DNA of 64,000 nucleotides from UBA5069 sp963773745 (GTDB taxonomy: Bacteria > Chloroflexota > Anaerolineae > Caldilineales > Caldilineaceae), in the NCBI GenBank assembly GCA_963773745.1, contig CAVZCL010000005.1:1364001-1428000 (forward strand), given 5' to 3'. This document shows positions 19,094-28,446 of the stretch, one piece after another. The notes below the pieces were generated by a model. It was not told where the DNA came from. It saw nothing but the letters and a program-made list of their open reading frames with translations, and made no database searches. The translations under genes were made by a program, and so were the position numbers. How positions within the stretch are numbered: the first letter of the stretch is position 1; each line of letters opens with the position of its first letter.

Positions 19094-20782
19094 ATGCTCC
19101 CTGAATCAAACGCTCTCTACAAAATCTTCCTTGTGGAAGATGAAATTGTGGCACGCGAAGGCATACGCGACGCGGTCGCGTGGGCCCGTTGCGGCTTCGA
19201 GTTTGTGGGCGAGGCCGCCGACGGTGAATCAGCGCTGCCGCTCATCCAGCAATGCGCGCCCGATCTGCTCATCACCGACATTCGCATGCCCTTCATGGAT
19301 GGGCTGCAGCTCAGCCGCCTGGTGCGCGAGCGGCTCCCGCAGACGCGCATTGTGATCCTGAGCGGCTACGACGAGTTTGCGTATGCACAGGCCGCCATTG
19401 CACTGGGCGTGAGCGAGTACATCCTCAAGCCCGTGAGCGCACGCGACATTGAAAAGGTGCTTGTGGCCACGCGCACCGTGCTCGACCGCGAGCGCAGCGC
19501 CGCCGCCGAACAGCGCCTGCTCGCCAGCCAGGTGGAGGACACACGCGCGCTGCAGCGGCGCGAGCTGCTCATGCGCCTTTGCATGGGTGACATGGACCCC
19601 TTTGAAGCAGTAGAGCGCAGCCACGATCTGGGCCTCGAAATTGTCGCCCCCGCCTATGTCGTGCTGGTGGCACGTGGCGTGCTGCCAGCAGCGCAAAATG
19701 CAGACCCGACGCTGCGCCCGCGCCGCTTGCAGCAAATTCAGGCTACGCTGCGCGCGGCCTGCGCCAACCTGCCCAGGGTGGAAGCCTTCCGCAAGGACAT
19801 TGAAGAAGTTGTGCTGCTCGTCACCGGCGAAGATGCGGCGACAGTGCGCGCGCAGGTGGGCGCGCTTGTGCCGCTGCTCAGCTGCGTTGGGCAGCGTGCT
19901 GGCGTCGAAAGTGGCGCCGGTGCAGCGACTGACTGCGAGGCGCTTGTCATCGTCGGTGTGGGGGGCATCCAGCAGCGACTGAGTGACCTGCCGCTCTCCT
20001 TTGCCACAGCGCTCGATGCACTCCAGTACGAGCAGACGCAACTGGCCGCGGCGGCGCACGCAGGCGCGCCAGATGCACCGAGCGCACAGCTGCAGGCCAA
20101 TGTGCCCGTACAGGTCGATCGCCAGGCCGCGGAGCGCTACCTCCGCTTTGGCGCCAAGGATGAGTTTGATGCCTTCTTTACCGAGTATGTGGACACGCTG
20201 GACGCGCACGCATTTGAACGCGCAGACGTGCGCAACTATCTCTACATGGACATGGCCGTCGCAGCCGCCAATTGCGTGCGCGAGTTGGGCGGCGACCCCG
20301 CTACGGTGATTCCCGACGCGGCGCGCCCGGGCGAAGCCGTTGCGCAGATCCACGCGCGCGACGAACTGCGCACGCGCGCCGGCAGCCTCTTTGCCCAGAC
20401 GATTGACTTTCGCGACGCCGCGGCGCGCCAGCAGCATCGCCATCGCCTCATGCGCGCCCGCGCCTTTATTGAGCAGAATGCCGACGACGCCGAGCTGAGC
20501 CTCACCGCGGTGGCAGCGCACGTCAACGTCAGCCCCAGCCATTTCAGCGCCATCTTCAGCCGCGAGACCGGCGAGACCTTCAAGGAGTTCCTGACGCGCA
20601 CGCGCATGGAACGCGCACAGGGGCTCCTGCGCAGTACGGCGCTCCCCATTGTCGAGATTGCCCAGCGCAGCGGATACAGTGACCCCCACTACTTTAGCGC
20701 CGCATTCAAGCGCGTGACGGGGCTGCCGCCGCGCGACTATCGCGAGGCGCGCCCCGCGCCGGACGAGAGCGCGCCCGCCTAA
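19094..20782 (+). CDS. YesN-type response regulator with AraC-family DNA-binding domain
   Basis: A cytoplasmic transcription regulator of 562 residues. The receiver domain covers residues 9-125, with the acidic pocket EDE near 15, phospho-acceptor Asp62 in LLITDIRMPFMDG, Ser in ILSGYDEFAYA and Lys in YILKPVSA. A long middle domain of unknown fold follows. The last 100 residues form two AraC helix-turn-helix motifs: LSLTAVAAHVNVSPSHFSAI with FSRETGETFKEFLTRTRM, then IVEIAQRSGYSDPHYFSAAF. Partnered YesM-type kinase follows 41 bases downstream. This pairing usually controls carbohydrate ABC importers, and one (YtfQRT-YjfF) lies immediately downstream. No strong ribosome-binding site precedes the ATG. 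Confidence 0.92.
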   Translation: MLPESNALYKIFLVEDEIVAREGIRDAVAWARCGFEFVGEAADGESALPLIQQCAPDLLITDIRMPFMDGLQLSRLVRERLPQTRIVILSGYDEFAYAQAAIALGVSEYILKPVSARDIEKVLVATRTVLDRERSAAAEQRLLASQVEDTRALQRRELLMRLCMGDMDPFEAVERSHDLGLEIVAPAYVVLVARGVLPAAQNADPTLRPRRLQQIQATLRAACANLPRVEAFRKDIEEVVLLVTGEDAATVRAQVGALVPLLSCVGQRAGVESGAGAATDCEALVIVGVGGIQQRLSDLPLSFATALDALQYEQTQLAAAAHAGAPDAPSAQLQANVPVQVDRQAAERYLRFGAKDEFDAFFTEYVDTLDAHAFERADVRNYLYMDMAVAAANCVRELGGDPATVIPDAARPGEAVAQIHARDELRTRAGSLFAQTIDFRDAAARQQHRHRLMRARAFIEQNADDAELSLTAVAAHVNVSPSHFSAIFSRETGETFKEFLTRTRMERAQGLLRSTALPIVEIAQRSGYSDPHYFSAAFKRVTGLPPRDYREARPAPDESAPA

Positions 20783-20823
20783 TCACAGGCGCCGCACCCC
20801 TGCTGCCCTCTCTGGAGGATGCC

Positions 20824-22328
20824 GTGAGCACAATCCCGCTGCAACCCATTGGCCGCGCACCCATACAGGTGCAGCGCTCTGCGCGCGCACCCTTCTTCCG
20901 CGTGCGCCTGAGCATCCGCGACAAGATACTGCTGGCGTTCTTTGTGGTGGTGGGGCTGATTGGCGCGGTGACGCGGGCTCTTCATGCTGCGCGCGCTCCA
21001 GTACAACCGCCAGTACGCAGCCATGCTCAGCAGCGCCACCATTGCCGATCAGCTGCGCGGCGACTTCCGCACCGATTTTGACATGGCGCTGTGGGACATT
21101 GTGGCGGGCAAGACTTCGCTGGCCGAAAGCGAGCAGGATCAGCTGATTACAGGGCTGGAGTCGACCGTTAACCAACTCATGGCCGCAACCGATTCGCGCC
21201 GCGGCAAGGTGAAGCTGGACGTCATCCTGCGCACCGCCGAGACGCTGCGCAACCAGGTGGACAAGCTGGGCGCTCAAATTGCAGGCGGCGCCCCCGTCGC
21301 CGCAAACGAATATGCCACTCAACGACATTCGCGGCATTTCGGCCCTGGTGCAGGATCTGCTCAACGACTACATGATCTTTGAGGTCGACCGGATTGGCCT
21401 CAAGGGTCAGGGCATTGAGCGCGACTTCGTCGTGTGGGCCATGATTGTTGTGCTCATGCTGGTGATTGTGATTGTCATCGCCGTTTTTGCCGCATGGAAC
21501 ATCTCCGAGGGCATCTATCTGCCCATCAAGCGGCTGCATGACGCTGCCACGCAGATTACGCAGCGCGATGTGGCCACGCTCGTCGCTGATCCCAACGCAG
21601 ACGAACTCACCGAGCTGGGCGTCAGCTTCAACCTCATGGTTGGGCAGATCCGCGACCTGCTCGATTCCAAAGTCTACGAGCAGGAGCGCCTCAAGAAGGC
21701 CGAGTTCAAGGTGCTGCAGGCGCAAATCAACCCGCACTTCCTCTACAACACGCTCGACACCATTATCTGGAAGGCCGAGGCGGGCAAGAAGGATGAAGTG
21801 ATTGCGCTGGTGCAGGCGCTCTCGCGCTTCTTCCGCATCACCCTCAGCAAGGGGCAGGACTGGATCACTGTATCGGATGAAGTGGACCACGCCTGCAGCT
21901 ACCTGACCGTGCAGCAGATGCGCTACCGCGACATTTTGCGCTACAAGGTGGAGATTGAGCCCGAAATCGCCGACGCGACCACACTCAAGCTCACGCTGCA
22001 GCCGCTGGTGGAAAACGCCCTCTACCACGGCATCAAGAGCAAGCGGGGCGGCGGTACGATTACCGTACGCGGCAGCGCGCCCGACAGCGAGCACATTCTC
22101 TTTGAGGTGACGGACGACGGCGCAGGCATGTCGCCCGAGCGGCTGGCGCAGGTGCGGGCGGCGCTCGACGGCGGGGAGATGCCCACCGGCTGCGAAGGGG
22201 GCGTGGGGCTGCGCAATGTGCACGAGCGCCTGCGCCTCTACTACGGCGCAGATTATGGTCTGCAACTGCACAGCCGCCCGGGCCAGGGCACAACCGTGCG
22301 CGCCTTTATTCCGCGCACGCGCGCGTAG
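20824..22328 (+). CDS. YesM-type sensor histidine kinase, two frameshifts
   Basis: A membrane sensor kinase of about 500 residues when joined. GTG at 20824 follows TGGAGG five bases upstream. The first membrane segment (KILLAFFVVVGLIGAV) is followed by an extracytoplasmic helical sensor region with YNRQYAAMLSSATIADQLRG, a second segment with VVLMLVIVIVIAVFAAWNI, a HAMP domain, the phospho-acceptor His in QAQINPHFLYNTLDTIIW, and an ATPase domain with LVENALYHGIKSK (N box), DDGAGMS and GVGLRNVHERL (G boxes). Frame changes near 20973 and 21311 are each repaired by dropping one base. It phosphorylates the preceding response regulator. Confidence 0.88.
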
Positions 22329-22340
22329 TGGCCGAAGCCG

Positions 22341-22529
22341 TTGTAGGTCACGTCTCCCGGCGTGACGCAGCCCGCAGGGCTGAAGCCGTTGTAGATCGTG
22401 TCGCCTGTACCCTATTATGTTGTGATGGCAAAAACGTTCAGTCCTGCGGGCTGCGTCACGCCGGAGACGTGACCTACAACGGCTTCAGCCCTGCGGGCTG
22501 CGTCACGTCAGGAGACGTGACCTACAACA
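22341..22529. repeat. Family C inverted repeat (one left arm, two right arms)
   Basis: The left arm at 22341-22378, TTGTAGGTCACGTCTCCCGG onward, is complemented at 22443-22479 (one base different) and again, with changes, at 22489-22529. It lies between the histidine kinase and the importer genes. Confidence 0.75.
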
Positions 22530-22539
22530 ACGTTTTGCT

Positions 22540-22565
22540 CCCCTCTCCAATTTTCTGGAGAGGGG
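22540..22565 (+). terminator. Possible stem-loop after the two-component operon
   Basis: CCCCTCTCC (22540-22548) pairs with GGAGAGGGG (22557-22565) around an eight-base AT-rich loop, followed by CCGGGGGTGAGG. There is no T run; it may be another dispersed repeat. Confidence 0.35.
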
Positions 22566-22724
22566 CCGGGGGTGAGGTTGCTGTTTGCGTGCTCACACCG
22601 GCATCTGACCTCTAATCCCAAGAAATCACCCCTTTGGCGCAAGAATTCATACCTTGGTTGCGCTGTTTACCACTGACGCAGCCGGCTGCAACTGCAAATC
22701 ACACCTGCTTCGTGTGAAAACCCA

Positions 22725-22753
22725 TTCACGCGTTGATGGTTGGTTGCTACAAT
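22725..22753 (+). promoter_or_regulatory. Sigma-70-type promoter for the ytfQ operon
   Basis: TTCACG (22725-22730), a 17-base spacer and TACAAT (22748-22753). The leader would be about 66 bases. The weak -35 box fits activation by a regulator such as the upstream AraC-type protein. Confidence 0.5.
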
Positions 22754-22825
22754 GAACACGTCCGCCCCGCATTGTTCTCCAGGGTCGGCCTTGCAGTCTC
22801 CCTCTATACCCACAAAGGAGTGTTT

Positions 22826-23863
22826 ATGCGTAATTTCCGAGTCATTTCGCTTTTGCTTATTGTAGCCATGCTCTTGCTGCCCACGGCATGTGTCGCGCCG
22901 GCTGCCCCTGCGGCTGCCCCTGCGGCAGATGCGGCTGCAGCGCCCGCTGATGCAGCCGCCGCCCCCGCTGCCGAAGCCGGCATGAAGACCTATGAGGATC
23001 TGGTCGTTGGTTATGCACAACTGGGCGCCGAGAGCGAATGGCGCACGGCCAACACGAATTCCGTCAAGTCCGCCGCCGAGGAACTGGGCATCGAACTGAA
23101 GTTTACGGATGCACAGCAGAAGCAGGAAAACCAGATCAAGTCGATCCGCTCCTTCATTGCACAGCAGGTTGACGTCATCGGCATTCCGCCGGTGGTTGAG
23201 ACTGGTTGGGAGACCGTCTTCCAGGAAGCCAAGGATGCAGGCATTCCGATTATTCTGGTCGACCGCCGCGCAGACGTACCCGAAGACCTCTATGCCACCT
23301 ACCTCGGCTCCGACTTCGTTGAAGAAGGCCGCCGTGCAGGCGCCGCCATGATTGAACTGCTGGGCGGCGAAGGCAAGGTTGTGGAACTGGTTGGCACCGT
23401 GGGCTCCGCCCCCGCCAACGACCGTGGCAAGGGCTTCCGCGAAGCCATTGCCGACACCCCTGGCATCGAGATCATCGCCTCGCAGTCCGGCGACTTCACC
23501 CGTGCCCTGGGCAAGGAAGTTATGGAAGCCTTCCTCAAGTCCTATGGCGACGAGATTACCGGCCTCTATGCACACAATGACGACATGGCGATTGGCGCCA
23601 TCCAGGCCATCGAAGAATTCGGCCTGAACCCGGGCACCGACATCAAGATCGTTTCGATTGACGCAGTGCGTGGCGCCTTTGAGGCCATGATTGAAGGCAA
23701 GCTGAACTGCACAGTCGAGTGCAACCCCATGCTTGGACCGCAGTTCTTCGAACTGGCCCTCGCAGTTGTCAACGGCCAGGAAGTTCCGAAATGGGTTCCC
23801 TCTGAAGAAGGCGTCTTCTATCCCGACAACGCCGCAGAGATTCTCCCCACCCGCCAGTACTAG
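22826..23863 (+). CDS. ytfQ: Galactofuranose-type ABC importer, substrate-binding lipoprotein
   Basis: A periplasmic-type sugar-binding protein of 345 residues (Peripla_BP_4 family). The ATG at 22826 is preceded by AAAGGAG at five bases. A signal peptide ends in the lipobox LLPTAC, followed by a 30-residue Ala/Pro-rich tether. The mature domain closely follows E. coli YtfQ in many stretches: QQKQENQIKSIRSFIAQQVD, SQSGDFTRALGKEVMEAFLK, YAHNDDMAIGAIQAIEEFGL and PVVETGWE. YtfQ binds galactofuranose, so that or a related furanose is the likely ligand. It is the first gene of ytfQ-ytfR-ytfT-yjfF, in the same order as in E. coli. Confidence 0.9.
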   Translation: MRNFRVISLLLIVAMLLLPTACVAPAAPAAAPAADAAAAPADAAAAPAAEAGMKTYEDLVVGYAQLGAESEWRTANTNSVKSAAEELGIELKFTDAQQKQENQIKSIRSFIAQQVDVIGIPPVVETGWETVFQEAKDAGIPIILVDRRADVPEDLYATYLGSDFVEEGRRAGAAMIELLGGEGKVVELVGTVGSAPANDRGKGFREAIADTPGIEIIASQSGDFTRALGKEVMEAFLKSYGDEITGLYAHNDDMAIGAIQAIEEFGLNPGTDIKIVSIDAVRGAFEAMIEGKLNCTVECNPMLGPQFFELALAVVNGQEVPKWVPSEEGVFYPDNAAEILPTRQY

Positions 23864-23919
23864 TCTGACACTGGGCCCTGCGCGGACCCTCGTGCTGGGC
23901 TGATCTGAATCCCCTGGCC

Positions 23920-23953
23920 GGCAGCCGCACGCTCCCCCGGGCGTGCGGCTGCC
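23920..23953 (+). terminator. Intra-operon stem-loop between ytfQ and ytfR
   Basis: GGCAGCCGCACGC (23920-23932) pairs perfectly with 23941-23953 around TCCCCCGG, followed by CCTTTAC. Such hairpins after binding-protein genes commonly protect the upstream mRNA or reduce downstream transcription, giving more binding protein than transporter. Confidence 0.6.
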
Positions 23954-23979
23954 CCTTTACAGCCCACCAGGCGGCACTT

Positions 23980-25587
23980 ATGCAAACAAATGAACTGTTG
24001 GTCATGCAGGGTATTTCCAAGACATTCCCCGGTGTGCGGGCGCTTTCGGATGTTGATTTCACCCTGCGCGCCGGCGAGATTCACGCCCTCATGGGTGAGA
24101 ACGGCGCCGGCAAGTCGACGCTGATCAAGGTGCTCACCGGTGTCGAGCATCACGAAGCGGGTCACATCCTCCTCAACGGGGCGGAGATTCACGCCAAATC
24201 GCCCCACCATGCGCAGTCGCTGGGCATCAGCACCGTCTACCAGGAAGTGAACCTCTGCACCAATCTTTCTGTAGCCGAGAACATTTTGCTGGGCCGTGAG
24301 CCGCGCAAGGCGGGCCGCATTGACTGGGGCGCCATGAACGCGCGTGCGCGCGAATTGCTCACCTGGCTGGATGTGGATGTGGATGTGCGCCGCAGCGTGG
24401 GTGAATACCCCGTGGCCGTGCAGCAGATGGTTGCCATTTCGCGTGCCCTGGACATTGATGCCAAAGTCCTCATTCTGGATGAGCCGACCTCGAGCCTCAC
24501 CACCCTTGAGGTCGAAAAGCTCTTCTCGGTGTTGCGCCGCCTCAAGGAGCAGGGCATCGGCATCATCTTCATCACCCATTTCCTCAACCAGGTGTACGCC
24601 GTTGCCGACCGCATTACGGTGCTGCGCAACGGCAAGCTCGTGGGCACCTATGCGATGGAGGCGCTGCCCCGCTACCAGCTTGTGGAGCTGATGATTGGCC
24701 GCGAGCTGGAAGAACTGGAGGATCTGGGCACGCTCAAGCAGCCCTTTAGCCCAGCCCCCGGCCAGCAGCCCGTGCTCGAGGCAATCAACCTCGGTCAGGT
24801 GGGCACGCTCGAGCCGCTCACCATCAAGCTCTATGCGGGTGAGGTGTTGGGCATGGCCGGTCTGCTGGGATCGGGCCGCACCGAGACGGCCAACCTGCTC
24901 TTTGGCGTGGATGAGGCCGACAGCGGCACGCTCACCGTGGATGGCAAGCTGGAGTCCAAACCGACGCCGCTCCGATCGATTCAGCTGGGCATGGGCTACT
25001 GCCCCGAAGACCGCAAGGCTGACGGGGTGGTCGGTTCGCTCACCGTACGCGAGAACATTGTGCTCGCGCTGCAGGCAAGCCGCGGCTGGTTCAGCTATTT
25101 GGACCCGCGCAAACAGACCGCCATTGCCGAAAAGATGATTGATCTGCTGCAGATTAGCACGCCCAGCCCCGAGCAGCTTATGAAGAACCTGAGCGGCGGC
25201 AACCAGCAGAAGGTCATCCTGGCCCGCTGGCTGGCCACCGAGCCCGACGTGCTGATTCTCGACGAGCCGACGCGCGGCATTGACGTGGGCACCAAGGCCG
25301 AAATTCAGAAGCTGGTGCTTTCGCTCGCCAACGAAGGCAAGGGCTGTATCTTCATCTCGTCGGAGCTGGACGAAGTGTTGCGCACCAGCCACCGCATTAT
25401 GATCATGCGCGACCGCTCCCTTGTGGCGGAGCTGACGGGCGCCGAGATGAACGAGCAGACCATTATGGAAACCATTGCCGGCACGGGCAGCGCCGCACCG
25501 GCCGACGGCGCTGCGCCCGCCCTCGCGGCAGCATCGGCCCTTGCCGAAGCGCCAAAGCAGCCAGCAACTGCGGAGAGAGCCCTATGA
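23980..25587 (+). CDS. ytfR: Galactofuranose-type ABC importer, double ATPase subunit
   Basis: A sugar ABC ATPase of 535 residues with two nucleotide-binding domains, like RbsA/YtfR. Domain 1 has Walker A GENGAGKST and Walker B KVLILDEPTSSL; its signature is degenerate (VGEYPVAVQQMVAIS), as usual in this family. Domain 2 has a degenerate Walker A (GLLGSGRTE), signature NLSGGNQQKVILARWL and Walker B VLILDEPTRGIDVG. A 35-residue Ala/Pro-rich tail at the C-terminus is unusual. It ends four bases into the start of ytfT. Confidence 0.92.
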   Translation: MQTNELLVMQGISKTFPGVRALSDVDFTLRAGEIHALMGENGAGKSTLIKVLTGVEHHEAGHILLNGAEIHAKSPHHAQSLGISTVYQEVNLCTNLSVAENILLGREPRKAGRIDWGAMNARARELLTWLDVDVDVRRSVGEYPVAVQQMVAISRALDIDAKVLILDEPTSSLTTLEVEKLFSVLRRLKEQGIGIIFITHFLNQVYAVADRITVLRNGKLVGTYAMEALPRYQLVELMIGRELEELEDLGTLKQPFSPAPGQQPVLEAINLGQVGTLEPLTIKLYAGEVLGMAGLLGSGRTETANLLFGVDEADSGTLTVDGKLESKPTPLRSIQLGMGYCPEDRKADGVVGSLTVRENIVLALQASRGWFSYLDPRKQTAIAEKMIDLLQISTPSPEQLMKNLSGGNQQKVILARWLATEPDVLILDEPTRGIDVGTKAEIQKLVLSLANEGKGCIFISSELDEVLRTSHRIMIMRDRSLVAELTGAEMNEQTIMETIAGTGSAAPADGAAPALAAASALAEAPKQPATAERAL

Positions 25588-26616
25588 ACAACAACAATGG
25601 CTGGTGGGCGCGCCTGCGCCACACCGGCATCTTCTGGCCGCTGGTTGCGCTCTCGCTCGTCTTCCTCTTCAACCTGATCTTCAGCCCCCAGTTCTTCCGG
25701 CTGGAGATCAAGGACGGCCACCTCTTTGGCAGCCTGGTTGATGTGCTTAACCGCGGTTCGCCCCTCATGCTCGTGGCCATCGGCATGACGGCCGTCATCG
25801 CCACCGCCGGTGTCGACCTCTCGGTGGGCGCAGTGATTGCGATTTCGGCGGCGACTGTGACAGTGCTCATCGGCAGCGTCACCGGTGAATCGCAAACGCC
25901 CATGTGGATTGCGATTCTGGCGGCGCTGGGGGCCTCCATCATTGCCGGCGCGTGGAATGGCCTGCTTGTCTCAAGGGCGCGCATTCAGCCCATGGTTGCC
26001 ACACTGGTGCTCATGGTGGCAGGCCGCGGCATTGCCCAACTCATCACCAACGGACCAAATCATCACCATCTACTACGAGCCCTTCTTCTTCATCGGCGGC
26101 GGCTACCTGCTGGGGCTGCCCTTCACGGTCTTCATCGTGGCGGCGGTCTTCATCTTCGCCTGGTTCATGACGCGGCGCACAGCCATTGGCCTCTTCATCG
26201 AGTCGGTGGGTACAAACGCCAGCAGCAGCTTCCACAGCGGCATCAACGAGAAGAACATCAAGCTCCTCATCTACACCTTCTCCGGCTTCTGCGCAGGGGT
26301 GGCCGGCCTCATCATCAGCTCCAACCTCAAGAGCGCCGACGCCAACAACGCGGGGCTGCTGATTGAGCTCGACGGCATTCTCGCTGTCGTCATCGGGGGC
26401 ACGCTCATGTCGGGCGGCCGCTTCTCGCTGGCCGGCTCAATTCTCGGCGCGCTGCTGGTGCAGAGCGTCTCCACCACCATCTACTCACTGGGTGTCCCGC
26501 CGGAGGTTGTGCAGGTGGTCAAGGCCGTGGTGGTGCTCACGGTCGTGCTGCTCTACTCTGATGTGGTCAAGAACGGGCTGGACAAGCTTTCGCAGCGTCA
26601 GGGGGTTCCCTCATGA
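25584..26616 (+). CDS. ytfT: Galactofuranose-type ABC importer permease, one frameshift
   Basis: An inner-membrane permease of the RbsC/YtfT family, about 343 residues when repaired. It opens with a short hydrophilic tail, then a first membrane helix, and contains GMTAVIATAGVDLSVGAVIA (the family's conserved helix), KNIKLLIYTFSGFCAGVAGL and LDGILAVVIGGTLMSGGRFS. The frame changes near 26055; removing one C (GGACAAATC for GGACCAAATC) restores NGQIITIYYEPFFF. The ATG overlaps the ytfR stop by four bases and the end overlaps yjfF by four bases, so the three genes are translationally coupled. Confidence 0.88.
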
Positions 26617-27650
26617 AGCGTTCCTGGAGCATCGATCGCAAGTTCTGGCCGCTGCTGATTACCGTATCGCTCTTTGTGCTGCTCTATATCTACGGGATCA
26701 TCCAGTATCGCGGCTTCTCGTCGCCGCAGGTCTTCTTCAACCTGCTGGTTGACAACGCGTTCCTGATGATCACCTCAATCGGCATGACCTTCGTTATCCT
26801 TTCGGGCGGCATTGACCTTTCGGTGGGTGCGGTGATTGCTTTCACCGGCGTGCTTTCGGCGTGGCTGCTCAACCACTTTGGGCTGAGCCCCGCGATTGTG
26901 ATTCCGCTCATGCTGCTCATGGGGCTGCTCTTCGGGGCCACAATGGGCGCAATCATCGAATACTTCAAGGTGCAGCCCTTCATTGTGACGCTGGCCGGCA
27001 TGTTCTTTGCCCGTGGCATGTCCTTTGTCATCAGCACGCAGGCGCAGACAATTTCCGATCCCTTCTATCGAGCCATCGGTCTGCATCGCATTCACATCTG
27101 GGGCAAGTCCTTCATCTCGGTGAATGTGCTGATAGTGCTGGTGGTGCTGGTTGTGGCGGTCTACCTGGCGCATTTCACGCGCTTTGGGCGCACCGTCTAT
27201 GCGATTGGCGGCAACGAGCAGTCGGCATTGCTCATGGGCTTGCCCGTACGCCGCACGAAGATTCTCATCTATACGCTCAACGGTTTCTGCTCCACGCTGG
27301 CTGGTGTGGTCTTCAGCATCTACATGCTCTCGGGGCACGGCCTTTACGTCTCGGGGCTGGAACTGGACGCCATTGCCTCCGTGGTGATTGGCGGCACGCA
27401 GCTTACAGGCGGCGTGGGCTATGTCATCGGCACGGTCTTTGGCGTGCTCATCCAGGGGCTTATCCAGACGATCATCATGTTCCAGGGCACGCTCAGCTCC
27501 TGGTGGACGAAGATTGCCATCGGCGCGCTGACGCTCATCTTCATTGGCGTGCAGAGCATCATCTACTCGAGCAAGCGCAAGCGCATGGCCAGCGCGCGCA
27601 AGGCTGCACCCGCTGCTTCAGCGGCCGCCTCCGCTGCAGCAGGCGACTGA
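26613..27650 (+). CDS. yjfF: Galactofuranose-type ABC importer permease
   Basis: The second permease, 345 residues, intact. Family marks are GMTFVILSGGIDLSVGAVIA near residue 55, PFIVTLAGMFFARGMSFVIS near 118, RFGRTVYAIGGNEQSALLMG near 190, and LDAIASVVIGGTQLTGG near 250. About nine membrane helices are visible. The tail (RKAAPAASAAASAAAGD) is Ala-rich like that of the ATPase. YtfT and YjfF would form the heterodimeric pore served by YtfR and YtfQ. Confidence 0.9.
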   Translation: MKRSWSIDRKFWPLLITVSLFVLLYIYGIIQYRGFSSPQVFFNLLVDNAFLMITSIGMTFVILSGGIDLSVGAVIAFTGVLSAWLLNHFGLSPAIVIPLMLLMGLLFGATMGAIIEYFKVQPFIVTLAGMFFARGMSFVISTQAQTISDPFYRAIGLHRIHIWGKSFISVNVLIVLVVLVVAVYLAHFTRFGRTVYAIGGNEQSALLMGLPVRRTKILIYTLNGFCSTLAGVVFSIYMLSGHGLYVSGLELDAIASVVIGGTQLTGGVGYVIGTVFGVLIQGLIQTIIMFQGTLSSWWTKIAIGALTLIFIGVQSIIYSSKRKRMASARKAAPAASAAASAAAGD

Positions 27651-27664
27651 GATCGAGGTCAGCC

Positions 27665-28201
27665 ATGAAACGCAGCCTGCAGTTGCTCTTTATATGCTTG
27701 CTCCTGGCCGGTTGTGGCAAACGCGAGGCCGCGCAGCCTGTCGTGTCGAATGACCCACCGCCTGCCGTCGCGCACAGCGCAAGCGACACGCCCGAGCCGG
27801 CGCGCAACTTCACCCTCAACACGCTGGACGGCGGCAGCGTCACCCTCAGCGACCTGCAGGGCGAGTGGGTGCTGGTGAACTTCTGGGCAACGTGGTGCGC
27901 GCCCTGCGTGGCAGAGATGGCTTATCTGGAGCAGGTGCACCAGACGCGCGACATCAACGTTTTGGGCATCAATTACAACGAGGCGCCCAAGGAAGTGCAA
28001 AAGTTTGTGGACGAACACGGGGTGACCTTCCCGATACTTCTGGAACCCGATGATGTGCTCAAGATGGTCTACGAGGCGCGCGCCCTGCCGCGCACGGTGG
28101 TGGTTGGGCCTGACGGCATCGTTGCCAACCGCACGCTGGGCCAGCTGCGCCCCGAGACCTTCGACGCGTGGATGGACGCCAACGGCGTGCCGTTGCGCTA
28201 G
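27665..28201 (+). CDS. TlpA/ResA-like thioredoxin-fold lipoprotein
   Basis: An extracytoplasmic thiol-disulfide oxidoreductase of 178 residues. The signal peptide ends in LLLAGC (lipobox). After a flexible Pro-rich stretch comes the AhpC/TSA/Redoxin fold with FTLNTLDGGSVTLSDLQGEW and the active site NFWATWCAPC, then NVLGINYNEAPKEVQKF, the cis-Pro segment ALPRTVVVGPDG and a short end. The start follows GAGG at 27655 and lies 14 bases after yjfF, so it is probably the last gene of the importer operon. TlpA-type proteins usually serve cytochrome maturation or disulfide reduction; its link to sugar uptake is not obvious. Confidence 0.88.
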   Translation: MKRSLQLLFICLLLAGCGKREAAQPVVSNDPPPAVAHSASDTPEPARNFTLNTLDGGSVTLSDLQGEWVLVNFWATWCAPCVAEMAYLEQVHQTRDINVLGINYNEAPKEVQKFVDEHGVTFPILLEPDDVLKMVYEARALPRTVVVGPDGIVANRTLGQLRPETFDAWMDANGVPLR

Positions 28202-28279
28202 CTTCTACCGCCCCAAATTCCACTTCGCAAAATTACCTGGAACCGCTCTTCTCTCTCCTTGTGGTGGCAGGTGCAGGAC

Positions 28280-28321
28280 GCGCAGGGGGGTGCACGTGCT
28301 CATGCGTGCACCCCCCTGCGC
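28280..28321 (+). terminator. Perfect 17-bp stem-loop after the importer operon
   Basis: GCGCAGGGGGGTGCACG (28280-28296) pairs exactly with 28305-28321 around an eight-base loop. It lies 79 bases after the tlpA-like stop codon. There is no T run, but the stem is very stable, and it separates convergent transcription units. Confidence 0.6.
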
Positions 28322-28376
28322 CGTTTGGCAACAGTTGCAGACTATCCGCTTCCACTTCGGCATTGAAAACCAGGAA

Positions 28377-28427
28377 TTGCGTATTGACGACTGGTGCGCT
28401 GCAGCCGCGCCAATCGTCAATACGCAA
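28377..28427. repeat. Inverted repeat of family F
   Basis: TTGCGTATTGACGA (28377-28390) pairs perfectly with 28414-28427. The flanks (ATTGAAAAC, CAATCTTCAG) resemble the repeat at 15867-15990. It lies just after the DUF190 gene end, between convergent genes. Confidence 0.6.
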
Positions 28428-28446
28428 TCTTCAGATACTCAATGTG

